A program made the translations under genes and the position numbers. A model generated the notes under the pieces. That model worked only from the letters and a program-made list of their open reading frames with translations, was not told where the DNA came from and made no database searches. Positions 42,227-50,542 of a stretch of DNA of 64,000 nt are shown here, one piece after another (position 1 is the stretch's first letter; every line of letters begins with the position of its first letter). The stretch lies in contig NZ_SCWC02000007.1 in assembly GCF_004359525.2 (NCBI RefSeq), positions 21,747 through 85,746 on the forward strand. Direction: 5' to 3'. This DNA comes from Macrococcus equipercicus. Its GTDB lineage: Bacteria; Bacillota; Bacilli; Staphylococcales; Staphylococcaceae.

Positions 42227-43375
42227 TTATTTCTCTCCGTGACTTTCCTGCCGCTCTGTAAGCTCGTCGTAGAAATCTTCTACTTCCTGCTTTTTCAGTT
42301 TCTTCAGATGGCTGTTCTGCGCACAGATGACCCCTTTAGCGAAACCGATTTTAACGCGGCAGCTCTCATCTTCACTGAACGTATTATCAATGATGAAGAT
42401 GTCTTTATTATGGACGCCTTCATAGCTTTGAAACAGAATGGCATACTTGCTGTTGATGGAATGGAAGTGATTATTGTCAATCATCGTCATCTCTCCCGCC
42501 TGAACACCCTGGTCAATGCCATCAGCGTCCACTGAATATTTGCCTTTATTGACTGCAAGATACCGGACACCGCCTTCGCAGTCATTGAATGTATTGCCGG
42601 TAATACGCAGCACTTTGCTTTTCAGGAACGTCAGCGCATAGTCACCCATCTTATCAAATGTATTGTTCTCGATAAAGATATTCTCGTAATAAATCTCATA
42701 GCGGCTTGCATGCGAACCGATTGCACGGTTCCACGGCTTCATCAGCGGTTCATCGGAATTGCCGAAATAACAGCCTGAAATAATGACGTTTTTCGTTGGT
42801 GTGCCGTCGTATTCACCGAACTTCGGAAATGAGTCTTTCAGTTGCAGGTCAATCTGGACGGCTTCTGAAAATGCCCGTGTCCCAGTGTCATCGCGGAAAC
42901 CGAGGAACTTACAGTTACGCACTTCAAAGCCGTCAATCCCACACGCATCGATGGCATGGCCCTGCACAACGTTTTTGAAAGTGACGTCTTCTATTAATAT
43001 CTCTCTTGCATGGCCGAGCGACATAATCGTGTTATTATAGTTCAACACATGCCCGTACTGATCAAATGTTCCACCTTTAATGGTAATATGACCGTTGCCG
43101 TCATAGCCCTTGTAGCCTTCACTTTTCAGTCCGTTCTTCAGCATTGCAAATGGACTCATCCGTCTGAGCACGGCATCTTTATGCAGCAGCAAAGTCGTAT
43201 GCGCGTAAATGACCAGTTCCTTGCCGATATAATAAGTACCGGCCGGTATGTATACGGTAACCGGCCCTTTCTTCGCCCGGTTCAGCGCCAGCTGAATGCC
43301 GAGTGTATCGAGCAGAACATTCTTTCCTGTGGCACCGTATTTTCTTACGTTAATTGTATTTTTAATTTTATTCAC
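42227..43375 (-). CDS. Right-handed beta-helix protein (pectate-lyase-3/GH28-like), no signal peptide
   Basis: A 382-residue protein. It opens with INVRKYGATGKNVLLDTLGIQLAL and VTVYIPAGTYYIG, the start of Pectate_lyase_3/GH28-like folds. Repeating beta-helix coils follow (ITIKGGTFDQYG, ILIEDVTFKNV, FEVRNCKFLGF, IFIENNTFDKM, LRITGNTF, MTMIDNNHF, IFIIDNTF). Such folds usually act on polysaccharides outside the cell, yet there is no signal peptide. Start is GTG with TAGGTG 7 nt upstream. Substrate unknown; context (nos, nicotinamidase) gives no clue. Confidence 0.8.
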   Translation of the reverse strand: MNKIKNTINVRKYGATGKNVLLDTLGIQLALNRAKKGPVTVYIPAGTYYIGKELVIYAHTTLLLHKDAVLRRMSPFAMLKNGLKSEGYKGYDGNGHITIKGGTFDQYGHVLNYNNTIMSLGHAREILIEDVTFKNVVQGHAIDACGIDGFEVRNCKFLGFRDDTGTRAFSEAVQIDLQLKDSFPKFGEYDGTPTKNVIISGCYFGNSDEPLMKPWNRAIGSHASRYEIYYENIFIENNTFDKMGDYALTFLKSKVLRITGNTFNDCEGGVRYLAVNKGKYSVDADGIDQGVQAGEMTMIDNNHFHSINSKYAILFQSYEGVHNKDIFIIDNTFSEDESCRVKIGFAKGVICAQNSHLKKLKKQEVEDFYDELTERQESHGEK

Positions 43376-43445
43376 GATTTACACCTACATATCCTATATA
43401 ATGAAATTGATATTACTGTTATATACCCAACTGGAGGATGATTAC

Positions 43446-44003
43446 ATGGAAAAAGCACTGCTGATCGTTGATTATTCGTATGACTTCGTCGCTGATGACG
43501 GCAAATTGACTTGCGGCAGACCCGGTCAGTCGATTGATCGTGCTATCGCCGACAAATTCAATGATTACGTCGCGGCAGCACGTCCGGTCTTCATCATGAT
43601 GGACTTGCACCACGACAATGACCCTTATCATCCGGAAACAAAACTGTTTCCGCCGCATAACATCGCCGGCACACCAGGCCGCGAACTATACGGACGTGTC
43701 AAAGAAGTCTATGACGCGAATAAAGATAACCCGCTCGTGATATGGATCGACAAAACCCGCTACAGTGCATTTGCAGGCACTAACTTACATCAGCTGCTGG
43801 CTGAGCGTTGTATTCAGTCGATTGAAATTACAGGTGTATGTACAGATATTTGTGTGTTTCATACGGCTGTGGACGGCTATAATCTTGGTTACGACATGAC
43901 AGTCGATGCAGCAGCCGTGCAGTCGTTCAATGAAGAAGGCCATCGCTATGCACTCTCTCACTTCAGAAACACACTCGGCATGACGGTTCATAGTGAGTCA
44001 TGA
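43446..44003 (+). CDS. pncA: Nicotinamidase (isochorismatase family)
   Basis: Cysteine hydrolase of 185 residues. Catalytic triad: Asp in LLIVDYSYDFVADDG, Lys in IDKTRYSAFAGTNL and Cys in ITGVCTDICVFHTAVDG; metal ligands fit MDLHHDNDPYHPE. It converts nicotinamide to nicotinate, feeding PncB and NadE encoded about 5 kb away. The start at 43446 follows GGAGGATG; a much longer in-frame ATG upstream has no support. Divergent from the beta-helix gene. Confidence 0.9.
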   Translation: MEKALLIVDYSYDFVADDGKLTCGRPGQSIDRAIADKFNDYVAAARPVFIMMDLHHDNDPYHPETKLFPPHNIAGTPGRELYGRVKEVYDANKDNPLVIWIDKTRYSAFAGTNLHQLLAERCIQSIEITGVCTDICVFHTAVDGYNLGYDMTVDAAAVQSFNEEGHRYALSHFRNTLGMTVHSES

Positions 44004-44043
44004 TAAACTATATTTATCTTGTTAAAGGAATAGGAGAAGAACA

Positions 44044-44964
44044 ATGACTAAAATTTTGACTTTCGGACATCAAAATCCTGATACAGACACGATTACATCA
44101 GCTCTTGTGATGCAGGACCTTCAGACAGCTGCCGGTAAAGATGTTGAAGCGGTGAGACTTGGCGAAGTAAGCGCTGAAACGCAGTACGCACTTGACCAGT
44201 TCAATGTCGCTGCGCCGCGGTTAATCGACAAAATAGAAGGTGAACAAGTCATCCTTGTTGACCATAACGAATTCCAGCAGTCAGCACCAGGTATTGAATC
44301 AGCGACGATATTAATGGTAGTCGACCATCATCGTATTTCCAACTTCGAAACTGCAGCGCCGCTTTATTACCGGGCAGAACCGGTCGGCTGTACAGCAACT
44401 ATTCTGAACAAAATGTACAAAGAGAACGGCATTGAGATCAAACCTGAAATAGCCGGCTTAATGTTATCTGCCATTATTTCTGATACATTGCTGTTCAAGT
44501 CACCGACATGTACAGCAGAAGATGTGCAGGCAGCAGCAGAACTTGAGAAAATTGCAGGCATCACCAAAGAAGAATACGGCCTCGAAATGCTAAAAGCCGG
44601 TGCTTCTACTGCGGATAAAACAGTTGAAGAATTATTGAACATCGATGCGAAATCATTCTCAATGGGTGACAAAGAAGTACGTGTCGCACAAGTGAATACT
44701 GTCGATATCGACGAGGTGTTCGCCCGTCAGGAAGAACTCGAAAATGCCATCAACGCTGAAACAGCACAGCACGGCTATGATCTATTCGTCCTAGTGGTCA
44801 CAGACATCATCAACTCTGATTCAAAAGTGCTGGCGCTCGGCCAGGAACAGGCAGCTGTAGAGCAGGCATTCAATGTTGCACTTGATAAAAATACAGCGCT
44901 CCTTAAAGGTGTCGTATCACGTAAAAAACAAGTAGTTCCTCAATTAACTGATGTACTGTCATAA
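44044..44964 (+). CDS. ppaC: Manganese-dependent inorganic pyrophosphatase
   Basis: Family II (DHH) pyrophosphatase, 306 residues. Metal motifs GHQNPDTDT at the N-terminus, VDHNEF and [10 protein letters not shown]-terminal DHHA2 domain with [13 protein letters not shown] for pyrophosphate binding. Removes PPi in the cytoplasm. AGGAGAAG ribosome site. The GNAT gene follows 14 nt later in the same unit. Confidence 0.97.
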   Translation: MTKILTFGHQNPDTDTITSALVMQDLQTAAGKDVEAVRLGEVSAETQYALDQFNVAAPRLIDKIEGEQVILVDHNEFQQSAPGIESATILMVVDHHRISNFETAAPLYYRAEPVGCTATILNKMYKENGIEIKPEIAGLMLSAIISDTLLFKSPTCTAEDVQAAAELEKIAGITKEEYGLEMLKAGASTADKTVEELLNIDAKSFSMGDKEVRVAQVNTVDIDEVFARQEELENAINAETAQHGYDLFVLVVTDIINSDSKVLALGQEQAAVEQAFNVALDKNTALLKGVVSRKKQVVPQLTDVLS

Positions 44965-44978
44965 TCAGGAGGTTAGTC

Positions 44979-45248
44979 ATGGATATTAAACAAGGTGACA
45001 ATCGTTTCTATATCGGCGAAGGCTCTTCTTTCAAAGCGGAGATCACTTTTGTGCCGCAAGGTGATACATTAGTGATTGATCATACATTTGTCGATCCATC
45101 GCTGCGCGGCCAAGGAGTCGCAAAGCAGCTGGTCGACCGCGTAGTGGCTTACGCCCGCCAGGAAAACAAGAAGATTCTTCCCGTCTGTTCCTATGCGATG
45201 ATCGTTATGGAACGGGACTTATCAACGCATGATGTCCTGAAAAGATAG
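44979..45248 (+). CDS. Small GNAT-family N-acetyltransferase
   Basis: An 89-residue minimal acetyltransferase of the YjdJ/GCN5-related type, with the acetyl-CoA loop DPSLRGQGVAKQLVDRVVAYA and PVCSYAMIVMERD. Substrates of these proteins are unknown. CAGGAGG precedes the ATG; it is cotranscribed with ppaC and ends in a strong terminator. Confidence 0.88.
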   Translation: MDIKQGDNRFYIGEGSSFKAEITFVPQGDTLVIDHTFVDPSLRGQGVAKQLVDRVVAYARQENKKILPVCSYAMIVMERDLSTHDVLKR

Positions 45249-45249
45249 T

Positions 45250-45290
45250 AAATAAAGCGCCCAGGCAGCTGCCTGGGCGCTTTATTTACA
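45250..45290. terminator. Bidirectional terminator, ppaC-GNAT and the SMR operon
   Basis: Perfect stem AATAAAGCGCCCAGGCA / TGCCTGGGCGCTTTATT with a 2-base centre, A-rich before and T-rich after. Confidence 0.88.
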
Positions 45291-45345
45291 AGAATGAAAA
45301 AATGGCACTTATATAATAGCATTATTTATCAGAATAATCAATATT

Positions 45346-45657
45346 TCATACTAGCTTTAAGCCGGCTATCGAGATGATAATCAATGTAATCAATATAATT
45401 TTCTGCAGGCTCACTTTCTCCTGGAAGAACAGCATACCGACGACTACGCTTCCCATAGCTCCAATACCGGTCCATACTCCGTACGCGGTCCCGAGCGGAA
45501 TCTCCTTGATAGCAAGCGACAGCAGAAACAGACTTGTCAGACTGAGCAGAAACCAGATGGCGCTCCATTTTTTATTGCTGAAGCCGTTACTGTTTTTCAG
45601 CGCAATGACCATCAATACTTCCATGATACCCGCACCGATCAATGTGATCCAGCTCAT
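45346..45657 (-). CDS. Small multidrug resistance (SMR) family protein, second of a pair
   Basis: Four-helix SMR protein of 103 residues. The conserved Glu of helix 1 is in GAGIMEVLMVIALK; PLGTAYGVWTGIGAMGSVVVG is the SMR signature. It looks like YkkD-type partners of paired SMR pumps. It overlaps the first SMR gene by 4 nt, so the two probably form a heterodimeric exporter. Substrate (quaternary cations or guanidinium) is not defined. Confidence 0.87.
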   Translation of the reverse strand: MSWITLIGAGIMEVLMVIALKNSNGFSNKKWSAIWFLLSLTSLFLLSLAIKEIPLGTAYGVWTGIGAMGSVVVGMLFFQEKVSLQKIILITLIIISIAGLKLV

Positions 45658-45995
45658 TCTGATTCAGCTCCTTCCACAAGCTTCAGCCCGATGATGGAAC
45701 CGATCAGCGTCATAAGAAGCAGTGCTTTTAACAGACTCATGCCTTCATTAAGGAAAAGATAACCGTACAGCACTGTACCGACAGCACCGATTCCAGTATA
45801 GATGGCGTAAGCTGTACCGATTTCAAGCCTGGACAGACTATAGGCGAAGAAATAAAATGACACGGCCATGACGGCCAGCGTAAAAATAGTCCACGGTATG
45901 CTGGTAAAACCGTGTGCGTATTTCAGCCCTACCGCCCAGACGACTTCCATCAGACCGCCGATGACTAAAAACATCCATGCTTTGTTAGTTATCAC
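45654..45995 (-). CDS. Small multidrug resistance (SMR) family protein, first of a pair
   Basis: Four-helix SMR protein of 113 residues: helix 1 LVIGGLMEVVWAVGLKYAHG has the essential Glu, and IGTAYAIYTGIGAVGTVL is the family signature. More like YkkC. I choose a GTG (GTG ATA ACT) because GGGAGG lies 7 nt before it; an ATG at 46010 overlapping the upstream stop (TAATG) is the alternative. Follows the Gfo/Idh gene directly. No guanidine riboswitch is visible upstream. Confidence 0.85.
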   Translation of the reverse strand: MITNKAWMFLVIGGLMEVVWAVGLKYAHGFTSIPWTIFTLAVMAVSFYFFAYSLSRLEIGTAYAIYTGIGAVGTVLYGYLFLNEGMSLLKALLLMTLIGSIIGLKLVEGAESE

Positions 45996-46009
45996 ACTGC
46001 GACCTCCCA

Positions 46010-46969
46010 TTAAAATGCCAGGCCAATCTGCTCTTTCACTGCTTCTACGACGCGCAGCGTGTCAAGACTGGTCTGCTCGTTGTTATTAGTCAGCTTCATC
46101 GTTTTGCACGCCTCCGTGAAGTTCGCGACTTCGTATGACATCGGTGGTGCACTATGCGTAAATTCTTCGAGTGTCTCTCCTGCTCTAGTCATCTTGACGA
46201 TATGACTGGGAGCAGAAATCTTATCAATCGTTATAATGCCTGCCTCACCGATAATTTCTGACGGCATATAGCTGTCGGCAATTTTGCTGAAGCTGAGCAC
46301 TGCCGTCATGTCGCTGTACTGGCAGAGCACTGTCCCCTGTCCGTCGGCTCCAGTCGACAGTTTTTCAGCTGCTGCATGCAGCGTATCCGGTACGCCGAAC
46401 AGTTTGACGAGCGGCGCAATTGTATAGACGCCGAGATCCATTAATGAGCCATTACCAAGCTCCGGTTTGAAGGCATTTTCAATGATACCTTCTTTCAGTT
46501 TGTCATAACGCGAAGAATATTGATTGTAGTGGAAGTTCACACGACGGATCAAGCCGATTTCATGAATCCACTCTTCAAGCTTTCTGAATGCTGCTGATTC
46601 TGTTGATTTCATTGCTTCCATCAATATAACGTTATTGTCGCGGGCTGTCTGGAACATCTCTTTTGCCTGTGCGACAGTTAATGTCAGCGGCTTTTCGCAT
46701 AAGACATGTTTGCCGTGCTTCATCGCATCTATCGACTGGCGGGCGTGCAGTAAGTTCGGTGTTGCAATATACACTGCTTCGTATGTATCGCTCGCAAGAA
46801 ACGCCTCCCAGTTATCAAATCGATACTCAATATGATGTTTATCAGCGAAGTCATCGGCTTTTTCCTTTGTTCTTGAATAGACTGCTGTCACTTCAAATTC
46901 TGCTGTTGTCTGACCTGCTTCAATCAGCCGGTCAGTAATCCAGTTAGTGCCTACTATACCAAATCTCAT
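46010..46969 (-). CDS. Gfo/Idh/MocA-family oxidoreductase
   Basis: NAD(P)-dependent oxidoreductase of 319 residues: N-terminal Rossmann fold (RFGIVGTNWITDRL) and the family Lys-Pro in KHVLCEKPLTLTVAQAKEMF, with a C-terminal beta-sheet domain (NGSLMDLGVYTI). Members oxidise sugars, inositols or related compounds; the substrate is unknown. It leads the SMR pair in one operon, an unusual combination. Confidence 0.88.
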   Translation of the reverse strand: MRFGIVGTNWITDRLIEAGQTTAEFEVTAVYSRTKEKADDFADKHHIEYRFDNWEAFLASDTYEAVYIATPNLLHARQSIDAMKHGKHVLCEKPLTLTVAQAKEMFQTARDNNVILMEAMKSTESAAFRKLEEWIHEIGLIRRVNFHYNQYSSRYDKLKEGIIENAFKPELGNGSLMDLGVYTIAPLVKLFGVPDTLHAAAEKLSTGADGQGTVLCQYSDMTAVLSFSKIADSYMPSEIIGEAGIITIDKISAPSHIVKMTRAGETLEEFTHSAPPMSYEVANFTEACKTMKLTNNNEQTSLDTLRVVEAVKEQIGLAF

Positions 46970-47054
46970 GTCGTCACCTCTTTTTAAGCTATATTAATTT
47001 TAACATGTTTTAATTTGATGTACACTGAAGACAAAGGCGAATGGAGTGAATGGG

Positions 47055-48428
47055 ATGACTTATAAAGCACAAGTCGAGGCAATGAATACATTTTTTTATA
47101 CTGATGCAACGAAAGAAATTAAGTTCCGAAAGAAGCAGCTGAAAGCACTGAAAAAAGAAATACAGCATAGAGAAGCCGATATTTTAACGGCGCTGAACCA
47201 GGACCTCGGAAAAGGCAAAGTCGAAGGCTATGCATCTGAAATCGGCATCATCCTGAAATCTATCAGCATGTTCTTAAAAGAAATTAAAACGTACAATAAA
47301 GTAGAAACCGTCACGACGCCGATGCTGCAGTTCCCTGCGAAAAGCTTTGTCATGCGTGAACCGCTCGGCACCGTGCTGATTATCGGACCGTTCAACTATC
47401 CATTCCAGCTGGTCATGGAACCATTAATCGGAGCAATCGCTGCCGGCAACTGTGCTGTCGTCAAACCATCTGAACTGACGCCGCATACAAGCCAGGTGAT
47501 CAGCGAGATTATCGCTGCAGCATTTCCGCCGGATTATGTAATGACTGTACTCGGCGAGAAAGAAGCGACGACTGCCCTGCTGCAGGAAAAGTTTGATTTC
47601 ATTTTCTTCACCGGCAGCACAAGAGTCGGCCAAATCGTCTATGAAGCAGCAAGCAGACATTTAACACCGGTCGCTCTCGAACTCGGCGGCAAAAGCCCGA
47701 CTATCATCGATGAGACGGCGAACATCAAAGTAGCAGCAGAACGCATTACATTCGGGAAATTTATGAATGCCGGGCAGACATGTGTCGCACCGGACTATAT
47801 TTTAATCGACCGTAAAGTCAAAGATAAGTTCATTGAGGCCATGCGGATGACAATCGCAGAGTTTTACGGCAAAAATCCGGCAGAAAGCGCGGACTTCGGC
47901 CGGATCGTCAATGACAATCATTTCAGACGGCTGAGCGGAATACTTGCATCAGCTGAAGGACGGATCGTTTCAGGCGGCAGGACAGAGGCAGCAGAACGCT
48001 ACATTGAACCGACGTTGATCGATGATGTCACGCTTGACGATGAAGTGATGAAAGAAGAGATTTTCGGTCCACTGCTGCCGATCATCACTTTTGATTCGCG
48101 CGATGAAGTGTTTGATATCATCCGCAGCTATGATAAGCCGCTCGCACTCTATATTTTCAGTGAGGACAGTGACTTCGTCAAGACCGTGTTCAAACGTCTG
48201 TCATTCGGCGGCGGCTGCATTAACGACACACTGATGCACGTCTCCAATCCATATTTACCGTTCGGCGGCGTCGGTGCTTCAGGTATCGGGGCTTATCACG
48301 GCAAATATTCTTATGACTTGTTCAGCCACCAGAAAGCCTATATGACAAAAGGCACGAAGCTCGAAACGGGGCTCATGTTCCCGCCTTATAAAGGCAAGTT
48401 TAAGTACATCAGACAGTTCTATAAATAA
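47055..48428 (+). CDS. Aldehyde dehydrogenase (YwdH/ALDH3-like)
   Basis: A 457-residue NAD(P)-dependent aldehyde dehydrogenase. Catalytic Cys in FMNAGQTCVAPDYILID and Glu in LELGGKSPTI; the coenzyme region is FTGSTRVGQIVYEAAS. The PPYKGKFKYIRQFYK C-terminus resembles ALDH3/YwdH types acting on aliphatic aldehydes. ATG at 47055 with GGAG 8 nt before; the GTG at 47046 overlaps that site. Homologous to the ywdH-like gene following ppaC in S. aureus. Confidence 0.9.
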   Translation: MTYKAQVEAMNTFFYTDATKEIKFRKKQLKALKKEIQHREADILTALNQDLGKGKVEGYASEIGIILKSISMFLKEIKTYNKVETVTTPMLQFPAKSFVMREPLGTVLIIGPFNYPFQLVMEPLIGAIAAGNCAVVKPSELTPHTSQVISEIIAAAFPPDYVMTVLGEKEATTALLQEKFDFIFFTGSTRVGQIVYEAASRHLTPVALELGGKSPTIIDETANIKVAAERITFGKFMNAGQTCVAPDYILIDRKVKDKFIEAMRMTIAEFYGKNPAESADFGRIVNDNHFRRLSGILASAEGRIVSGGRTEAAERYIEPTLIDDVTLDDEVMKEEIFGPLLPIITFDSRDEVFDIIRSYDKPLALYIFSEDSDFVKTVFKRLSFGGGCINDTLMHVSNPYLPFGGVGASGIGAYHGKYSYDLFSHQKAYMTKGTKLETGLMFPPYKGKFKYIRQFYK

Positions 48429-48439
48429 GCACAGAAGCG

Positions 48440-48468
48440 ACTACCGACTGACCGGTAGTTTTTTTTTG
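48440..48468 (+). terminator. Terminator of the aldehyde dehydrogenase gene
   Basis: Stem ACTACCG / CGGTAGT followed by nine T. Confidence 0.85.
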
Positions 48469-48553
48469 TAAAAATTTCTATAATAACAAATTATAGGGCG
48501 TAAAATTTAAAAGTTGCCAATTTGGAAATTTTCCGCATTTTAATATTAAAACA

Positions 48554-48562
48554 TGGTATAAT
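48554..48562 (+). promoter_or_regulatory. Extended -10 promoter for the NERD gene
   Basis: TGGTATAAT, a perfect extended -10. No good -35 is visible. Transcription would start near 48569 and give a leader of about 145 nt. Confidence 0.55.
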
Positions 48563-48597
48563 TAAATATTTTAGTGAAAATCGATGAAATCTTTACT

Positions 48598-48662
48598 GAA
48601 AATGACGAAATCACTGTTTTTCATGAATTTCTGCAGGCTGATCGGAGGTTTTCGTCATTTTC
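48598..48662 (+). repeat. Perfect 13-bp inverted repeat in the NERD gene leader
   Basis: GAAAATGACGAAA (48598-48610) and its exact complement TTTCGTCATTTTC (48650-48662) surround a 39-base loop. A near copy of the left arm, GAAAATCGATGAAATC, lies about 20 bp upstream. The transcript could fold into a long stem before the NERD start codon. May be a regulator site, a leader hairpin, or a repeated palindromic element. Confidence 0.7.
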
Positions 48663-48714
48663 TGCTTTTTGATTTTTGAAGTCGTCGCCACTATAGTGAT
48701 AGCGGGGTGAAGAT

Positions 48715-49608
48715 ATGTTCATTAAACTGCACGAACCGACTCGCTATCAGCAGTTTCTACTTGCCGCTGAGCACCGTACAGCTTTGAACGACTATGACCG
48801 GCATCAATTATTCAATTATTTAAGAGGTCAGGAAGGAGAACGGTATTTTTACGAGCTCGTTAAAACTTCTGCCGGCGTGAAACTATGGGATATCAGTCTT
48901 GATTACCGGAAAGGCAGTCAGTATGACTTTCTCATTTTCGATAAAAGAATCGTTTATCATTTTGATGTGAAGAACTTTACGGGATCTTACAAGCTAGTCA
49001 ACCAGCAGTTCGTCTCACAGCAAGGTTACGTCCATGCAGATGTTTTGTCACAGTTGAATAAAGCGCACTATAAGTTAGAAGAATTTTTGAAGTCTCAGCT
49101 TATTCAGATGAAAGTAGTGAGCAGAGTATTATTTGTGAATCATCAATATGAACTGCCTGACGCTCATGTGCCTGACAAAGTGCTGCTTCCTCATCAAGTG
49201 CAGGAAGTCGTGCAGTACATTCACACAATTAGACCTTCACAAGAACACGTGACGATTGCTGACAAAATTAAAGCCTGCCATAGGAATGAGCTGGTCAAGG
49301 AACGGATTCATTACTATGCATTTGAGGACTACAGGCAAGGTATACGCTGTGAACAGTGCCGGCAGCTGTCGATGATTCCTGACTGCAAGAAAAGATATAT
49401 CAGCTGCATTAACTGCCGCTATCGCGTGGATAATAAAACTGCTTTATTGGCATTAATAAAAGAAATGTTCCTCCTTAAAAACGATGCGCTCTCAGCCGCT
49501 GAAGTCAGCAGATGGAGCGGCATACCTCAGCAGACAGTTAGAAGAATCATGGCTGACTTGTGCCATACAAGCGGTGCCAACAAAAACCGTCAGTACATCC
49601 TTAAATAG
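48715..49608 (+). CDS. NERD-domain protein with zinc ribbon and C-terminal helix-turn-helix
   Basis: A 297-residue protein. The NERD nuclease-related domain (about 35-140) shows GQEGERYFYELVK and a PD-(D/E)xK-like core, D71 in QYDFLIF and D84-x-K86 in HFDVKNFTGSY. Then a four-Cys zinc ribbon (RCEQCRQL...CINCRYRV, about 220-246) and a winged-helix-like C-terminus (LSAAEVSRWSGIPQQTVRRI). NERD proteins are presumed DNA-processing enzymes; the exact role is unknown. GGGGTGAAG ribosome site. Flanked by unrelated palindromic repeats on both sides. Confidence 0.8.
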   Translation: MFIKLHEPTRYQQFLLAAEHRTALNDYDRHQLFNYLRGQEGERYFYELVKTSAGVKLWDISLDYRKGSQYDFLIFDKRIVYHFDVKNFTGSYKLVNQQFVSQQGYVHADVLSQLNKAHYKLEEFLKSQLIQMKVVSRVLFVNHQYELPDAHVPDKVLLPHQVQEVVQYIHTIRPSQEHVTIADKIKACHRNELVKERIHYYAFEDYRQGIRCEQCRQLSMIPDCKKRYISCINCRYRVDNKTALLALIKEMFLLKNDALSAAEVSRWSGIPQQTVRRIMADLCHTSGANKNRQYILK

Positions 49609-49615
49609 TAGGCGA

Positions 49616-49715
49616 AGTTATGACTGATATTCCGGATTTATCGGTCATAACTCTGCAAAATCACAGGGTTTCTTGGAGTTATGACCGATATTCTTCAGTT
49701 ATCGGTCGTAACTCC
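49616..49715. repeat. Two tandem palindromic repeats after the NERD gene
   Basis: Two hairpins, 61 bp apart, share arms of the form AGTTATGACYGATA / TATCGGTCRTAACT (49616-49652 and 49675-49715). The second has 16-bp arms with one mismatch. Loops differ. The arms read the same in both orientations across the two units, like a repeated extragenic palindrome. It lies between convergent genes. Confidence 0.75.
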
Positions 49716-49716
49716 A

Positions 49717-49751
49717 CAAAAAAACCGCCCCTCATCATGAGGAGCGGTTCT
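49717..49751 (-). terminator. Terminator of the nitrilase-family gene
   Basis: Stem AACCGC-CCTC / GAGG-GCGGTT with one mismatch, followed on the minus strand by seven T. Confidence 0.82.
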
Positions 49752-49756
49752 ACTTC

Positions 49757-50530
49757 TTAATATAAGTCAGTTCTGCGTGATTTAAGTATCGGTATCGCCT
49801 GACGAATCGCTTCGGACTGTTCTATGTCGATGTCAGCTGTTATCGTTGCTTCGTCAATATCCGCTGCCACTATTACAGCGCCCGACGGACTGACCACCAT
49901 TGATTGTCCTCCGAATACTGTATCTTCACATTCGCCGGACGCGTTACATGCGACGATATAGCATTGATTCTCTATCGCCCGTGCTTTCAGCAGCGCCGTG
50001 AAATGAGTAATGCGCTCAAGCGGCCACTCGGCTACGACATAGATGACTTCTGCACCGTCAAGCGCGAGCTTCCTTGTAATCTCCGGGAATCTGAGGTCAT
50101 AGCAGATGATGAGTCCCATCTTTTGATCATCCAGCTTAAAGGTGCTGAATTCGTCTCCCGCTTCTAAAAATTCAGGTTCATTAAGCAACGGTACTAAATG
50201 GACTTTGTCATAGTGATAAATGATATGGCCGTGCCGGTCAATGACAACGGCCCGGTTCCGGAACTTATCACCATGCTTCACTGCGATTGAGCCCGCTACA
50301 ATATTCAAGCGCCGCAGCCGGGCGATGTTCTGGAGTGCACTGATTTCAAGGCTGCCTTCATCATCAATCAAATCGGCTAATTGCTGAAGCGTGTAAGAAG
50401 TGTTCCACATTTCAGGAAGCACCGCGACATCTGTATCTTCCGGCAGCCGATTCAGCCAGTCCGCCACTTTCTTCAAGTTCTCTCGAGGTTGCCCCGGTAT
50501 GACTGTCATCTGATAGACTGCTGTTTTCAT
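49757..50530 (-). CDS. Carbon-nitrogen hydrolase (nitrilase superfamily), omega-amidase-like
   Basis: A 257-residue amidase with the Glu-Lys-Cys triad: Glu in VLPEMWNTSY, Lys in HYDKVHLVP and Cys in LIICYDLRFPEITR. Likely releases ammonia from an omega-amide such as 2-oxoglutaramate, by similarity to YafV/Nit2 types. Start chosen at ATG 50530 (AAGGGG 8 nt upstream); GTG at 50536 is possible. Twelve nt after the lactonase-like gene, probably one operon. A related gene lies beside agr in S. aureus, as I recall. Confidence 0.88.
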   Translation of the reverse strand: MKTAVYQMTVIPGQPRENLKKVADWLNRLPEDTDVAVLPEMWNTSYTLQQLADLIDDEGSLEISALQNIARLRRLNIVAGSIAVKHGDKFRNRAVVIDRHGHIIYHYDKVHLVPLLNEPEFLEAGDEFSTFKLDDQKMGLIICYDLRFPEITRKLALDGAEVIYVVAEWPLERITHFTALLKARAIENQCYIVACNASGECEDTVFGGQSMVVSPSGAVIVAADIDEATITADIDIEQSEAIRQAIPILKSRRTDLY

Positions 50531-50542
50531 GACCACGGCCCC

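Noticed and set aside
45995..46100. Guanidine (ykkC) riboswitch before the SMR pair
   Set aside because: The SMR genes follow the Gfo/Idh gene with no leader, so there is no room for one.
49616..49715. Possible CRISPR array
   Set aside because: Only two units, each internally palindromic with different loops; no regular spacer set and no cas genes.
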